Shown: positions 29,401 through 38,647, numbered from the stretch's first letter. The stretch is DNA of 64,000 nucleotides from Photorhabdus asymbiotica (GCF_003634575.1 NZ_RBLJ01000001.1:1-64000), one strand, 5' to 3'. Notes: generated from the letters alone by a model not told the origin. Program-made: numbers and translations.

Positions 29401-29927
29401 CGGCTAACCGGGGAGCGAGGGTGTTACCGGTTGGTAGTTCAGTGACGCTAAGTTGTAATGATGGTGAGCAACAACTCAGAAGTATGAATTTCAATGACAG
29501 TATGACTGCGCACTGGAATCCGGCCTCATGCGGCAAGGTACGGATTGATGTGTATTTCCCCAGTTTTACGCTAAGCAAAAGCTATGTTGGTGCTGATAGC
29601 TTGCTGCAATTTATACGCGCTTTTTCTCATGGCGAACTGACATTGACAGCGCAAACATTCCCGCAGCGGCGCAATGAATTAGGCGCTTTGGGTATCAATG
29701 ACATCACAGTGCGATATCAGATCGGTGGAGAGAAAGCGGTTTCTTCATTGTATCAACAGTGGCAACAACGTCAGCAGCAACAAACCGCACTATTGGAACA
29801 ACGCAACCGACTGGATAGTCAGTTGTTGGATTTAAGTGAGCCGACAGTGGCGAAAGGCTCTCTTTCTACATTGCCGTTACAAATCACGACATATTGGAAC
29901 GAATTGAGGAAACCTAAAAGTGAGTAA
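26427..29927 (+). CDS. tssM: T6SS inner-membrane protein TssM (IcmF)
   Basis: This 1166-residue IcmF-family protein has two N-terminal membrane helices (about residues 5-28 and 32-55). A cytoplasmic domain with PWFLVVGELNSGKQSLL follows at about 110-126. A third membrane helix is near 393-412 (ALISVFSLMIVYGAGSALV). The large periplasmic part has the IcmF-related C-terminal region and a final DUF1215-like domain. The P-loop reads GELNSGKQS, where the family often has GKT or GKS, so nucleotide binding may be weakened. It works with TssL and TssJ as the trans-envelope complex. Confidence 0.95.
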   Translation: MKKLFYAIGWLSVMVILLLLSLIIAVAFSWPTIGGLILFLCLLLLLLLLRGAMALIPQITNKVSRINKFWRQGNNRLEYLLYQHWWWGGRLQSWRRFRSWLQRNGSVPPWFLVVGELNSGKQSLLARSNVVPMTGRNLTSFSENTFTCRWWFFRRAMYMVVSGRYTEGQSLYRQAWLRLIRWIAQVRNPAGVLVCLSAEQLLNSDNRALYTMARNVRAQLEPLQIRLERRLPIWLILTHSEALPGFSRWCSQLSVEQRADLLGSFIDQHTDGNVTDVLDKSILTIVDTLKMMRLKLLNQQRQQPQAEVLALPETVAQLKPALDYYLNALFERDHYLEHGLLRGVFFTAEHQTELQQTEGVFSHRLLGEYLPNQIRRSDSVLLTGWRTLTKRALISVFSLMIVYGAGSALVNTWHGVTQLENIHETSPLERSYLRYQYVEQWLQQTVSYLLFYPVTYTLEQRMEQEYQQQVPVDVFNPESIATRLLMRFREAETPQKRLLVLHWSRFINIEQAMARGASLETLQHMPAYSASLLSGKDDPLRPDQRVALRLAQYRQGNAQQAFDQWRDTLQTLLEDSSDWQWLLADEQPTGTHSLTLADFWPLAEGDVAKVNARIRGIYTRAGERDIQATLNELAQALDRPARFSPLQRSFCQQYQNQRQSEWLAFAQAMPQAEGLVRGKKNWQTLVLATGQFGSPYIVFLSRLENDLSTVKQEDQQLWLQTQQRLWQLHGYIQKGSMMQRVSLGNISLRQRIMSWLGISPQISVRLDDNALTRYRDYRQAIQLNSQRELLSDMETESLVKNALSDGKGELNDNGLRTLFNRFALWRHETESKNAGVNETLWRLYQGDAHLVLRYAFLSAASRLQTQWESKVIWPMEKLGGQTLLDGRELNARLYEYSNAFVRDTADYALDIRPEGINRQEIEGVSFPFNDNFMFYINNLIQPNNMLSSTSDIRRRLQEKLALLESERELAAVQQEPEQEQSAEVVITSQPATANRGARVLPVGSSVTLSCNDGEQQLRSMNFNDSMTAHWNPASCGKVRIDVYFPSFTLSKSYVGADSLLQFIRAFSHGELTLTAQTFPQRRNELGALGINDITVRYQIGGEKAVSSLYQQWQQRQQQQTALLEQRNRLDSQLLDLSEPTVAKGSLSTLPLQITTYWNELRKPKSE

Positions 29928-32490
29928 TTATCTGAAACAGATCGTGGGTAAATTAACGGTGGAGGCGCGTCAGTGTCTTGATGAGGCTGCTAATTTGGCG
30001 GTACGACGCACCCATCATGAAGTGGAAATTGAGCATTTGCTGCTAGCTTTGTTTGAAAAACAGATGCCGATGATGGAGCAGGTATGTCATCACGGTGGTA
30101 TTGATGCTATCGCGCTACTGAATGCTTGCCAGCGGTCGCTGACGCTATTGCGTAGTGGTAATCATCGTCCGCCAGTATTCTCTACCAATCTGACAGAGTG
30201 GATGGAACAGTCATGGATGTACGCCAGCACTCGTTCTTATTTGGGATCGTTGCAGATTACCGCTCAGGCGTTGATTGTGACATTACTCGTCAACCCATCA
30301 CTGCAACATTCGCTCACATCGGAACTGCAACAGGCGTTACAGTGTAACTCTGATGCGATAGAACAGTGGTTGTGTACACAGGTGCATCCAGAACCACAGC
30401 AAATGACGACTACCAGGGATAATACGCAATCCGCATTGTCTCAATATGCTCATCATCTAACGCAGGCGGCACGTGATAATAAACTGGACCCGGTACTGGG
30501 ACGTGAGCGGGAGATTCGTCAATTAATTGACGTGTTGCTGCGCCGTCGTCAAAACAACCCACTGTTAACCGGTGACGCGGGGGTCGGTAAGACGGCTTTG
30601 ATAGAGGGACTTGCTCAACGTATTGTCGATGGCCGTGTACCGGAGGTGTTAACGCAAGCCGAATTATTCACACTTGACATGGGGCTATTGCAGGCAGGTG
30701 CTAGCGTGAAAGGTGAATTTGAAAGTCGCCTGCAAAACTTATTGGATGAGGTGAAAGAATATCCTGCACCCGTGATTTTGTTTATTGATGAAGCGCACAC
30801 TTTGATTGGTGCTGGTGGTCAAGCCGGGCAAAACGATGCGGCTAATTTGTTGAAGCCAGCGTTGGCTCGGGGGGAATTGCGGGCGATTGCTGCAACTACC
30901 TGGGCCGAATATAAGAAATACTTTGAAAAAGACGCCGCGTTAGCCCGTCGTTTTCAGGTGATTAAAGTTGAAGAACCTTCTCTGGAACTGGCTACAGCTA
31001 TGTTACGTGCCATAACACCGGCTATGGAAAAACATCATGGCGTCAAAATACTCGCTGAAGCGGTAACAGAAGCCGTGACATTAGCCAGTCGTTATATCAG
31101 TGGGCGTCAGTTGCCGGATAAATCAGTCAGCCTGTTGGATAGCGCCTGTGCCCGCGTCTCAGTTTCACAGACTGACGAACCTGCACCTATTGAAGATTTA
31201 CGTGCCATGCTGGCAAATATTGCTACTGAACAGGCAGCATTATTACGTGAAGGTGGTCATGAAACTCAGTTAAAGAAATTGGCACAACGTCAGGCCGAAT
31301 TACAGGCTTCACTGGAAGAAATTTTGCCGGAATATCACATTCAGCGTCAGTTAGTGAATGACATCCTCACTTGTGAAGAACATGACGAACAGCTACCCAA
31401 ACTGCGAGCAGAACTGCATCAACGCCATCGCCAACATGCCTATGTATTTGACTGTGTTGATGCAGCTTGCGTAGCGGATATTGTTGCCGGCTGGACGGGG
31501 ATACCGCTTGGCCGGATGGTAGAAAATGAACGTGATGTACTGCGTCAACTCGAAACGCGCCTCGGTCAGCGGGTAATGGGGCAAGATCATGCGCTCAGTC
31601 AGATAGCGCGTCAAATTCGGATTGCCAAAGCGCAACTGGCTGATCCGGTCAAGCCTACTGGCGTATTTATGCTTGCAGGTCCTTCTGGTGTTGGAAAAAC
31701 GGAAACCGCTCTGGCATTAGCTCATGAATTGTATGGTGGTGAACGTCATATGATCACGATCAATATGTCGGAATATCAAGAGGCTCATTCTGTTTCTGGC
31801 TTGAAAGGTTCTCCTCCAGGGTATGTCGGTTATGGACAAGGTGGCGTGTTGACCGAAGCAGTTCGGCGTCAACCTTACAGTGTGGTATTACTCGATGAAG
31901 TGGAGAAGGCGCATCCTGATGTGTTGGAACTGTTCTTTCAGGTGTTTGATAAGGGCATGATGGAAGATGCAGAAGGGCAGCAGATTAATTTCCGCAATAC
32001 GTTGATTATTCTTACCACTAATGCGGCATCGGATTTGGTGATGCGGGCAGCGATGCATGGGGTAAAAGAGCAGGGTGAAAATCGCCCGGCAACACTTGAA
32101 GATATTCAGGAGATTATCCAACCGGAACTGCAACGGATTTTTACTCCCGCATTTTTAGGCCGTTTGCAGGTTATTCCTTATTTGCCAGTACATGGCGAAG
32201 TTCTGCATGCCATTGTGCGTCATAAACTGAATAAAGTGGTTGGGCGTTACCATCAAGCAACTCAGTGTGAACTGCACTATAGCGACGGGCTGGTAAATTT
32301 CATCGCTGAAGAGTGCCGGATCGCAGAAAGTGGGGCACGTGAAATTGATAACTTGTTAATGCAGTTTGTTCTACCGTTGTTATCGGATCAATTGTTATTG
32401 GGGGATACACCAGTGAATGAGGATGTTCGGTTGGATGTTATGGACAATAAAGTACAGTTATTATCAGATAAAACCGAATTATCACCATAG
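29920..32490 (+). CDS. clpV: T6SS ATPase ClpV (TssH)
   Basis: This 856-residue Hsp100/Clp protein has an N-terminal Clp-repeat domain with VRRTHHEVEIEHLLLAL. The first AAA domain contains Walker A GDAGVGKTAL near residue 222 and Walker B ILFIDEAHTLIGAGG. The second AAA domain contains GPSGVGKTETAL near 588 and VVLLDEVEKAHPDV. ClpV unfolds and recycles contracted TssBC sheath. The gene overlaps tssM by 8 bases and is the last core T6SS gene. Confidence 0.95.
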   Translation: MSNYLKQIVGKLTVEARQCLDEAANLAVRRTHHEVEIEHLLLALFEKQMPMMEQVCHHGGIDAIALLNACQRSLTLLRSGNHRPPVFSTNLTEWMEQSWMYASTRSYLGSLQITAQALIVTLLVNPSLQHSLTSELQQALQCNSDAIEQWLCTQVHPEPQQMTTTRDNTQSALSQYAHHLTQAARDNKLDPVLGREREIRQLIDVLLRRRQNNPLLTGDAGVGKTALIEGLAQRIVDGRVPEVLTQAELFTLDMGLLQAGASVKGEFESRLQNLLDEVKEYPAPVILFIDEAHTLIGAGGQAGQNDAANLLKPALARGELRAIAATTWAEYKKYFEKDAALARRFQVIKVEEPSLELATAMLRAITPAMEKHHGVKILAEAVTEAVTLASRYISGRQLPDKSVSLLDSACARVSVSQTDEPAPIEDLRAMLANIATEQAALLREGGHETQLKKLAQRQAELQASLEEILPEYHIQRQLVNDILTCEEHDEQLPKLRAELHQRHRQHAYVFDCVDAACVADIVAGWTGIPLGRMVENERDVLRQLETRLGQRVMGQDHALSQIARQIRIAKAQLADPVKPTGVFMLAGPSGVGKTETALALAHELYGGERHMITINMSEYQEAHSVSGLKGSPPGYVGYGQGGVLTEAVRRQPYSVVLLDEVEKAHPDVLELFFQVFDKGMMEDAEGQQINFRNTLIILTTNAASDLVMRAAMHGVKEQGENRPATLEDIQEIIQPELQRIFTPAFLGRLQVIPYLPVHGEVLHAIVRHKLNKVVGRYHQATQCELHYSDGLVNFIAEECRIAESGAREIDNLLMQFVLPLLSDQLLLGDTPVNEDVRLDVMDNKVQLLSDKTELSP

Positions 32491-32575
32491 AATATTGTCA
32501 ACTTAGGGTAAGAGACTGCCTTCTCTGCTATTATTATCTTATGATGTAACATCAGTGTTACGGAATGAGATCCTG

Positions 32576-33814
32576 ATGAAAATGAAAAAGATAGTGGTCT
32601 TTTGGTTTATTTTTACGCTAGTCAATTTTGCGCTGGCGCTGCTGAGTTTGCAAGTACGTGATGTCTGGAGCCTGTCGTCATTGGTGTGGTTTCCGGCGGG
32701 TTTGTTACAAGGCATTTTTTGCGCCAGGGCTCCCCGGTACTGGCCTGCCTGGTTAATAACGGGGGCTTTGATTTCTCTGACAGCGAGCCAATGGTATGGG
32801 AGGCCGGTAAATGTATCGTTGATATTTTCTTGCATCAATGTCGTGATGTTAGTCGTGACGGGACTAATCTGGCAATTTTTCTACGGTGCAATGTGGGCGC
32901 CAAAACGAGCAAGGGACATCTTTAGTCTGATAATTCTTTGCTCGTTAAGTGGAATTATTGAGCGATTTATGGCTAAGTGGGTACTTCATCTATTGGATTA
33001 CCCTACCGATATCTCCATTTCATTACTGCTTGTCGTAGGCTCTGTGTTGAGCTATCTGCCGTTTACATTTTTTATTATTTCTTTCATCACCCATGAAAAA
33101 AACCGGACCGGAGACAGGAGAGTCTATGGTTTATGCCTAGTGGCTTTGTTCGTTATGGCAATATTGTTTACTAGCCCACCCCCTGAAACAGGGAAAATTC
33201 ATTGGCAAGGGATAGCGCTGATGTTTTCCTTCAGTTTACCGATGCTATTAGCATTAAGTGGCGATTTATTGGTATTAAGTAGCTTCTTATCCTTATGTAC
33301 ACTAGGGGTTGTAAGTGCAACCATTTTTGGCTTTGGGCCATTTTCATTTCCATTAATGAATCTTCAACAGAATGTACAAATGGCAGCATGGTACAGTACC
33401 GCGTTTACTTTGCCTGCGTTACTATGTTGTAGCTGTTTATATAAAACAATCAATGCATTGCATCGTCGTAAAGCGCGATTTCTGTTACTGAGTGCGATGT
33501 TGGAACAAGAACAGATTAATTGCTTTCGCTTAAGCGCCGATGGGCACTTGTACTGGCATCATGATGCTGCCTGGATGCGGTGTGGAAAGGCGCCTGCCTA
33601 CTGGTCACAGTTGATGGCTTGGGTACATAAAGAAGATAGACAAAAGATTGAACAACTTAAAAGTTCAGTTTCTTTGATACCACAGGTGTTAAAAGTGCGG
33701 ATTGCTGATGGCAAAGGTGAATTTAACCAGGTCATTATCGCCTTGATTATTCATGTAGGGGAAAATGCCGGTTTTATTGAAGGAACTATGCGTGAAATAG
33801 CAGATAAAAAATAA
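32576..33814 (+). CDS. MASE1-type integral membrane sensor without a kinase domain
   Basis: The start is taken at ATG 32576, giving about 412 residues. About eight hydrophobic segments fill residues 5-300. The early LSSLVWFPAGLLQGIFC segment resembles the MASE1 sensor domain. The last 110 or so residues are soluble and PAS-like in length and composition (INCFRLSADGHLYWHHDAAW). There is no H-box, HATPase, GGDEF or EAL domain. It sits 17 bases upstream of the response regulator gene and is probably co-transcribed. It may give a further input to the kinase-regulator pair. The function is inferred. Confidence 0.7.
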   Translation: MKMKKIVVFWFIFTLVNFALALLSLQVRDVWSLSSLVWFPAGLLQGIFCARAPRYWPAWLITGALISLTASQWYGRPVNVSLIFSCINVVMLVVTGLIWQFFYGAMWAPKRARDIFSLIILCSLSGIIERFMAKWVLHLLDYPTDISISLLLVVGSVLSYLPFTFFIISFITHEKNRTGDRRVYGLCLVALFVMAILFTSPPPETGKIHWQGIALMFSFSLPMLLALSGDLLVLSSFLSLCTLGVVSATIFGFGPFSFPLMNLQQNVQMAAWYSTAFTLPALLCCSCLYKTINALHRRKARFLLLSAMLEQEQINCFRLSADGHLYWHHDAAWMRCGKAPAYWSQLMAWVHKEDRQKIEQLKSSVSLIPQVLKVRIADGKGEFNQVIIALIIHVGENAGFIEGTMREIADKK

Positions 33815-33831
33815 TATGGAGAAAATAACCT

Positions 33832-34458
33832 ATGTCAAGACGAGTTATTATTGCTGACGATCATCCGGTATTTTTATTAGGACTGCGTACAGTATTGGCA
33901 ACATTACCCGAGAATTATCAGGTTGTGGGGGAAGCGCATGATGTTACTGCGCTTTTTTCTCTGCTGGAAGAAAAAGAGGTGGATATGCTAATTACGGACT
34001 TCAATATGCCAGGTGATAATCAGATTGACGGTCTGCGGATGATTAGCCGGATACGTGAGCGATATCCGAGTTTGCCGATTGTGGTGATTACGATGATTAG
34101 TGACCGGAAAATAATTGCTTCGTTGATTGATTACAAAGTGAAAGCGATTTTAAATAAAAATAGTCTATCTCATGAACTAGTGAAAGGATTGTATAGCACA
34201 ACGGGATGCCATGAGCCTTATTTGAGTGAGCAATTTCTCGAATCTCCGGGTGAGGAAGTTGTAAAGGCACTAACCAGTAAAGAGTTAGAAGTGATTAAAT
34301 TATTGGGCCAAGGGCTGAGTGTGAATGATATCGCTGCGCGTTTGTACCGTACTAAACAGACGATTAGCGCACAAAAAATCAGTGCGATGAAAAAGCTGGG
34401 GTTAAATAATGAAGCCGCGCTTTATAATTATTTGCATCAGGTTGGATTGGGATTGTAA
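33832..34458 (+). CDS. LuxR/NarL-type response regulator (BvgA/EvgA-like)
   Basis: This 208-residue protein has a receiver domain with acidic residues at DDHPVFLLGL and the phospho-acceptor Asp in MLITDFNMPG near residue 56. A Lys is in KAILNKNS. The C-terminal LuxR helix-turn-helix is LTSKELEVIKLLGQGLSVNDIA with the recognition helix near TKQTISAQKISAMKKLGL. It ends 3 bases before the hybrid kinase gene. It is likely the output of the downstream kinase and a candidate regulator of the upstream T6SS operon. Confidence 0.9.
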   Translation: MSRRVIIADDHPVFLLGLRTVLATLPENYQVVGEAHDVTALFSLLEEKEVDMLITDFNMPGDNQIDGLRMISRIRERYPSLPIVVITMISDRKIIASLIDYKVKAILNKNSLSHELVKGLYSTTGCHEPYLSEQFLESPGEEVVKALTSKELEVIKLLGQGLSVNDIAARLYRTKQTISAQKISAMKKLGLNNEAALYNYLHQVGLGL

Positions 34459-34461
34459 CAA

Positions 34462-37400
34462 ATGAAAGGCGGGCGGAACGGACTTCTATGGGTCGCCATA
34501 TTGTTACTCTTGTTGCCATTATCTGGCCAGAGTCTCAATCTGTTTGAATTCCATAATGCGCAAGAGCTGCCTTCAGACGGACTGCCGGTGGAATTTTATT
34601 CGAACGTCGTCACTCAGGAGTTTGTTCCATTACCTGTCAAAGAACACGAGATCTTAGCCCCGCATTTCCCAACACTAAAAGTTGGTATTCTCTGCTGTAT
34701 CGGGTCGCCATTAGTGACCCATCGTTGGGATGGCAAGTTGGAAGGGATTTATGCTGATTATCTTCGCCTGATTGAAACGGTGTTAAAAAGGCCCGTGGAG
34801 GTACGTCTGTTTGGCAACTGGGCATCCGCTTATGAAGCATTGCAGCGTGGAGATATTCAGCTGTTATCACATTCTGCCTCATCACAATCGGAAAATAGGA
34901 GCGATAATACTTACCCGATTCTGGTGCAGCCACTTGCCCTGATTATGCGTAAAGAACAAGTGAATATGCCATTTGATAAAATGAATATTATGGCGGCGCC
35001 TGGCAGTAACCCAAATATCATTAAACAATTGAGCAAATATTACCGCAGCGTTTTAGTGGCAAAAAGTCAACAGGAGGCAATTCAGGCGGTGGTGGATGGT
35101 CAGGTAGATGCTTATCTGGATGGTCAAAGCCAGATTGCCTATTTACTGGCTTTTCGCCCGTTTAGCGAGCTGACTTATCGTCGGGATCTTTCACAGGGAG
35201 AACGATATAATTTTCTTGGTCGCAACGGTGATGGGATGGTTGAAACGATCAATCTTATCCTGACCGCAATTCCCCATGAGATAAGAACTAAGGTTTATCA
35301 ACGTTGGGTTTCTGGGTTGGCCCTAGGAAATAATAACGACACCGCGATCTTTTCACCACAAGAAAAAGCCTGGATTAAAAAGAATCCTGTCATCAATGTT
35401 GCAACCAGTCGTACTGAGCCGCCTTATTCGTTCTTAGATAAAAAAGGTGAAATTACAGGGCTGGATGTCGATATTTTACGTCTGATAGGCGAGAAAAGCG
35501 GCATCACCTTTAATTTTATTCCGGCAGATGGCGCTGCGGGGGTCAAAAAACTGTTAAAAAATGGTGAAGCTCAGATGACTTCTTTAGTCAATACACCAGA
35601 TCGTAACCGTTGGCTCTCTTTCAGTCATCCTTATGGTACTGTGGAATGGGTAATGATCACCCACAATGGGCGTAATGCCCCTTATGAGTTTGAGCAACTT
35701 AAGCATCACCGGGTTGCGGTTCCGCGCGATCATGCACTAATGTCAGTATTGAAGCAGTATCCAGATATTTCCATCGTGGAAGTTGACAGTGTGACAAAAG
35801 GGATTGAAATGGTACTGGCCGGAGCGGCGGATGCAACTTTTGATAGCTTGATTAGTGCTGATTATCTACAGGCAAATCGCTATGGTTCCAATATTTCTAT
35901 TCAATTTCTTAGGGATTCGTTACAACCAGAACAATACGCCATTCTACCTTCCTATCCTCAATTAGTTAGCATATTGAATAAAAGCATTGATGCACTGCCC
36001 CCAAATGAGCTGCGTGTGTTGCGCTTAAAATGGTTATCTATGGCGAATGTGACGCCTTATGATGACAATAAGATCTCTCCTTGGTTGAAATTGTGGGGAG
36101 GCGCGTTATTTGTGATTGCACTGAGTTCGGCCTTTTGGGGCAGTTATCTTGCACATCAAATCAGACGCCGTAAAAAGGCGGAAAATAACTTACAGAATTT
36201 GCTGGCATACTGGGAAACGTTATTTAATAACATTCCTACGCCAATGTTTGTCTGTGATCCAACGATGTGTATTACGGCTGCGAACCTTTATTTCCGGCGT
36301 GAGATGAGCCAGGCTGGATCTGATGTAATTGGCCGTAGTCTTTTCTCTCTCTGTTTCTTAAACCCTGATGATGAGCAAGATATCAGTATGATTTTCTTGC
36401 ACTGCATGGAGGGGGAATTGGCGCATTTTTCTGATCGCAGCATTGTGGTTCAGAGTCAAAACAAAGATGTTTATTTATGGCTTGAAAGTTACAGCAATAC
36501 CGAAGGCGTTGTTCAGGGCATCATTGGCGGTTGGTTTGATGTCACTGAGCGTAAATTGCTAGCGCAAGAGCTACGCCAAGAGCGCGATAAAGCCGAACTT
36601 GCCAGTCTGGAAAAATCAGATTTTCTGGCGCACATGAGCCATGAGATCCGTACTCCTTTGCAGGCAATTATCGGTATTCTCGATTTGGAAGTAAAACAAC
36701 AAACCCAGCAATCTACGCCGTTACATATTGCATGGCATGCCGCTATGTCTTTACAGGGAATCATCGGTGATGTGCTGGATTTTTCCAAGATAGAAGCTGG
36801 GCGTATGGTGCTGAATCTGAAGTCAGAATCATTGCAGGATGTTTTAGAAAGTTGTGCGGCAACTTTTAGTCATCGAGCGAAGGAAAAGGGGCTGTATTTC
36901 ATCCGGCAGTTTGATTTGCCATCTGAATATTATCATCTACTGGATGCTATACGTGTAACTCAGGTAGTTAATAACTTGCTGGGCAATGCGATTAAATTTA
37001 CTGAACAGGGTGGCGTGCGGATCAGCACTAGCTATCAGCATATTGCAGACAGTAATCGAGATGAAATTACGCTGGTGGTTGCAGATACCGGTTGTGGTAT
37101 TCCGGAAACCTTGTATGAGGCGGTTTTACTGCCGTACGTACAGGTAACGCAAAATAATGGTGGTAAGACCGGTACTGGGTTGGGATTACCTATTTCTGTA
37201 CAGTTAGTTGAATTAATGGGAGGAAGCCTAAAAATCACGGGTGTGCCTGGTGGTGGTGCGCAAGTAACCGTGATGTTACCGCTTCTACGTAGCACGATGG
37301 AGAAGGAAGTTGCGAGTGAAAAAACTGAAAGTATCAGCACGGAGATTAATGAACCACTGAATATCTTGGTAGTTGATGACTTACCTGCCAATTTACAAGT

Positions 37401-38070
37401 GCTGTCATTACAGTTAGCGCCATCGGGCCATTATGTTGTACTGGCTGAAAGCGGTGAACAGGCGATGAATCTGATGGAAAATGGCTATTTCGACATTGTA
37501 CTGACAGATTGTCAGATGCCAGTGATGAATGGTTACGAACTGACCCAGTTACTGAGAGAATATGAACAGCTACGTCAATTACCGCCGTTCATTATTCTAG
37601 GGTGTACCGCGAACGCATTTTCTACCGAGCAAACCCGTTGCCTGGAGGCGGGAATGAATGGTGTGTTGATTAAACCGTTGGTGCAAAGCAAGTTATTGGC
37701 AGAAATTACTCGTTATTACCGACAAGTCAATGATGAGGCAACACTCCAGTTTGATGAGATTCAAACGTTGGCTCAACAAGATATGGTTGTAGAACGTCAA
37801 TTACTCAGTGCGATACAGAAGGGCATGTCGGAAGATATTGCAGAACTGAGGCAACAGGAAAATCAACAATTCCATGAGAAAGTTGCACATCATGCACATC
37901 GTATGAAAGGCGCTTTTGCCTTGATGCGATATCAGCAGGGAATACGTGTCTGTCTGCGTATTGAGAAAGGCGAATTTTGTGATGAGAAAACAGTTGCCGT
38001 TTTGTTGACTCGTGCTGAGCATTTCCAACGGCAAATCGAGCAGCGATTGGAAATATTGCAAGATGGGTGA
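34462..38070 (+). CDS. BvgS/EvgS-type hybrid sensor histidine kinase
   Basis: This 1202-residue protein has a signal/anchor (LLWVAILLLLLPLSG) followed by two periplasmic Venus-flytrap (SBP_bac_3) domains, about residues 70-285 and 305-535. A membrane helix lies near 548-568. Then come a PAS domain (LFNNIPTPMFVCDP), HisKA with H-box FLAHMSHEIRTPLQAI near 726, and HATPase with NNLLGNAIKFTEQGG, DTGCGIPE and GTGLGLPI. A receiver domain follows with DCQMPVMNGYE near 1010, and a final Hpt domain with HHAHRMKGAFALM near 1150. All phosphorelay residues appear present. It lies 3 bases after its regulator gene. Confidence 0.93.
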   Translation: MKGGRNGLLWVAILLLLLPLSGQSLNLFEFHNAQELPSDGLPVEFYSNVVTQEFVPLPVKEHEILAPHFPTLKVGILCCIGSPLVTHRWDGKLEGIYADYLRLIETVLKRPVEVRLFGNWASAYEALQRGDIQLLSHSASSQSENRSDNTYPILVQPLALIMRKEQVNMPFDKMNIMAAPGSNPNIIKQLSKYYRSVLVAKSQQEAIQAVVDGQVDAYLDGQSQIAYLLAFRPFSELTYRRDLSQGERYNFLGRNGDGMVETINLILTAIPHEIRTKVYQRWVSGLALGNNNDTAIFSPQEKAWIKKNPVINVATSRTEPPYSFLDKKGEITGLDVDILRLIGEKSGITFNFIPADGAAGVKKLLKNGEAQMTSLVNTPDRNRWLSFSHPYGTVEWVMITHNGRNAPYEFEQLKHHRVAVPRDHALMSVLKQYPDISIVEVDSVTKGIEMVLAGAADATFDSLISADYLQANRYGSNISIQFLRDSLQPEQYAILPSYPQLVSILNKSIDALPPNELRVLRLKWLSMANVTPYDDNKISPWLKLWGGALFVIALSSAFWGSYLAHQIRRRKKAENNLQNLLAYWETLFNNIPTPMFVCDPTMCITAANLYFRREMSQAGSDVIGRSLFSLCFLNPDDEQDISMIFLHCMEGELAHFSDRSIVVQSQNKDVYLWLESYSNTEGVVQGIIGGWFDVTERKLLAQELRQERDKAELASLEKSDFLAHMSHEIRTPLQAIIGILDLEVKQQTQQSTPLHIAWHAAMSLQGIIGDVLDFSKIEAGRMVLNLKSESLQDVLESCAATFSHRAKEKGLYFIRQFDLPSEYYHLLDAIRVTQVVNNLLGNAIKFTEQGGVRISTSYQHIADSNRDEITLVVADTGCGIPETLYEAVLLPYVQVTQNNGGKTGTGLGLPISVQLVELMGGSLKITGVPGGGAQVTVMLPLLRSTMEKEVASEKTESISTEINEPLNILVVDDLPANLQVLSLQLAPSGHYVVLAESGEQAMNLMENGYFDIVLTDCQMPVMNGYELTQLLREYEQLRQLPPFIILGCTANAFSTEQTRCLEAGMNGVLIKPLVQSKLLAEITRYYRQVNDEATLQFDEIQTLAQQDMVVERQLLSAIQKGMSEDIAELRQQENQQFHEKVAHHAHRMKGAFALMRYQQGIRVCLRIEKGEFCDEKTVAVLLTRAEHFQRQIEQRLEILQDG

Positions 38071-38184
38071 CATTATTTTTTTAGTAATTTTACATATTGT
38101 TTACTCGTGTAGATGTGAATCAAGCGCCTGATGTGGAATGGCCGCCACAGCCTAAATTAAAATAGGGGCTGTGAATTGCTATCC

Positions 38185-38217
38185 GCCAAGTGAAGATCAC
38201 ATGATTTTTCACTTGGC
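38185..38217. terminator. Hairpin between the kinase gene and the convergent lectin gene
   Basis: The perfect 9-bp inverted repeat GCCAAGTGA/TCACTTGGC lies between convergent genes. It has no strong T-run on the plus strand; it could serve either direction. Confidence 0.5.
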
Positions 38218-38272
38218 ATTATATTAATGAGAATGTTTATTACTTTATTGCTAATACGTATTCACTGGATTT

Positions 38273-38647
38273 TTATTTTCTTTCCTTAAGAGGGGAATAT
38301 CGAGACTCTATTATGACATCGACAAGAAATTTATCTGAGTTGTCACCGTAATACCTTGGCGCGTCATTGAATAAAAGTATTAATTCTCCATCTACGGGAA
38401 CAGTTTTATGAAGTACTCCATTGCCTATGTCGTAGGTTTTATCACCGATTTTGGCACTGAGCGCGTCGGATGAATTTAGTTGATAAGTAGGTATAGAGCC
38501 CTGAGGTGCGGCCCATTGATTGTCTCCACGACCGAACTTTACCCATCCTTTGGCAATAACAGAGATTATATCTCCTTGTTTGAGAATAAGTCCTGTGGGT
38601 TTACCGTTTTTAGCATTAGCTGGAACACTTCCTGACCAATCATACAT
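38273..38647 (-). CDS. PA-IL/LecA-like lectin (PllA family)
   Basis: This 124-residue cytosolic protein is homologous to the galactose-binding lectin LecA of Pseudomonas aeruginosa and its Photorhabdus relative PllA. WSGSVPANAKNG at the start aligns with LecA WKGEVLANNEAG, ILKQGDIISVIAKGW with the GDVITIVAAGW region, and LLFNDAPRYYGDNS with the Ca-binding loop YNDVPGTYGNNS. By that alignment the ligand residues Y36, T104 and N107 read F, Y and D here, while D100 and N108 are kept. The H50 contact region is shortened. Ca or sugar specificity may therefore differ. A strong ribosome binding site GGAGG precedes the ATG. An ERIC lies directly upstream. Confidence 0.85.
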   Translation of the reverse strand: MYDWSGSVPANAKNGKPTGLILKQGDIISVIAKGWVKFGRGDNQWAAPQGSIPTYQLNSSDALSAKIGDKTYDIGNGVLHKTVPVDGELILLFNDAPRYYGDNSDKFLVDVIIESRYSPLKERK

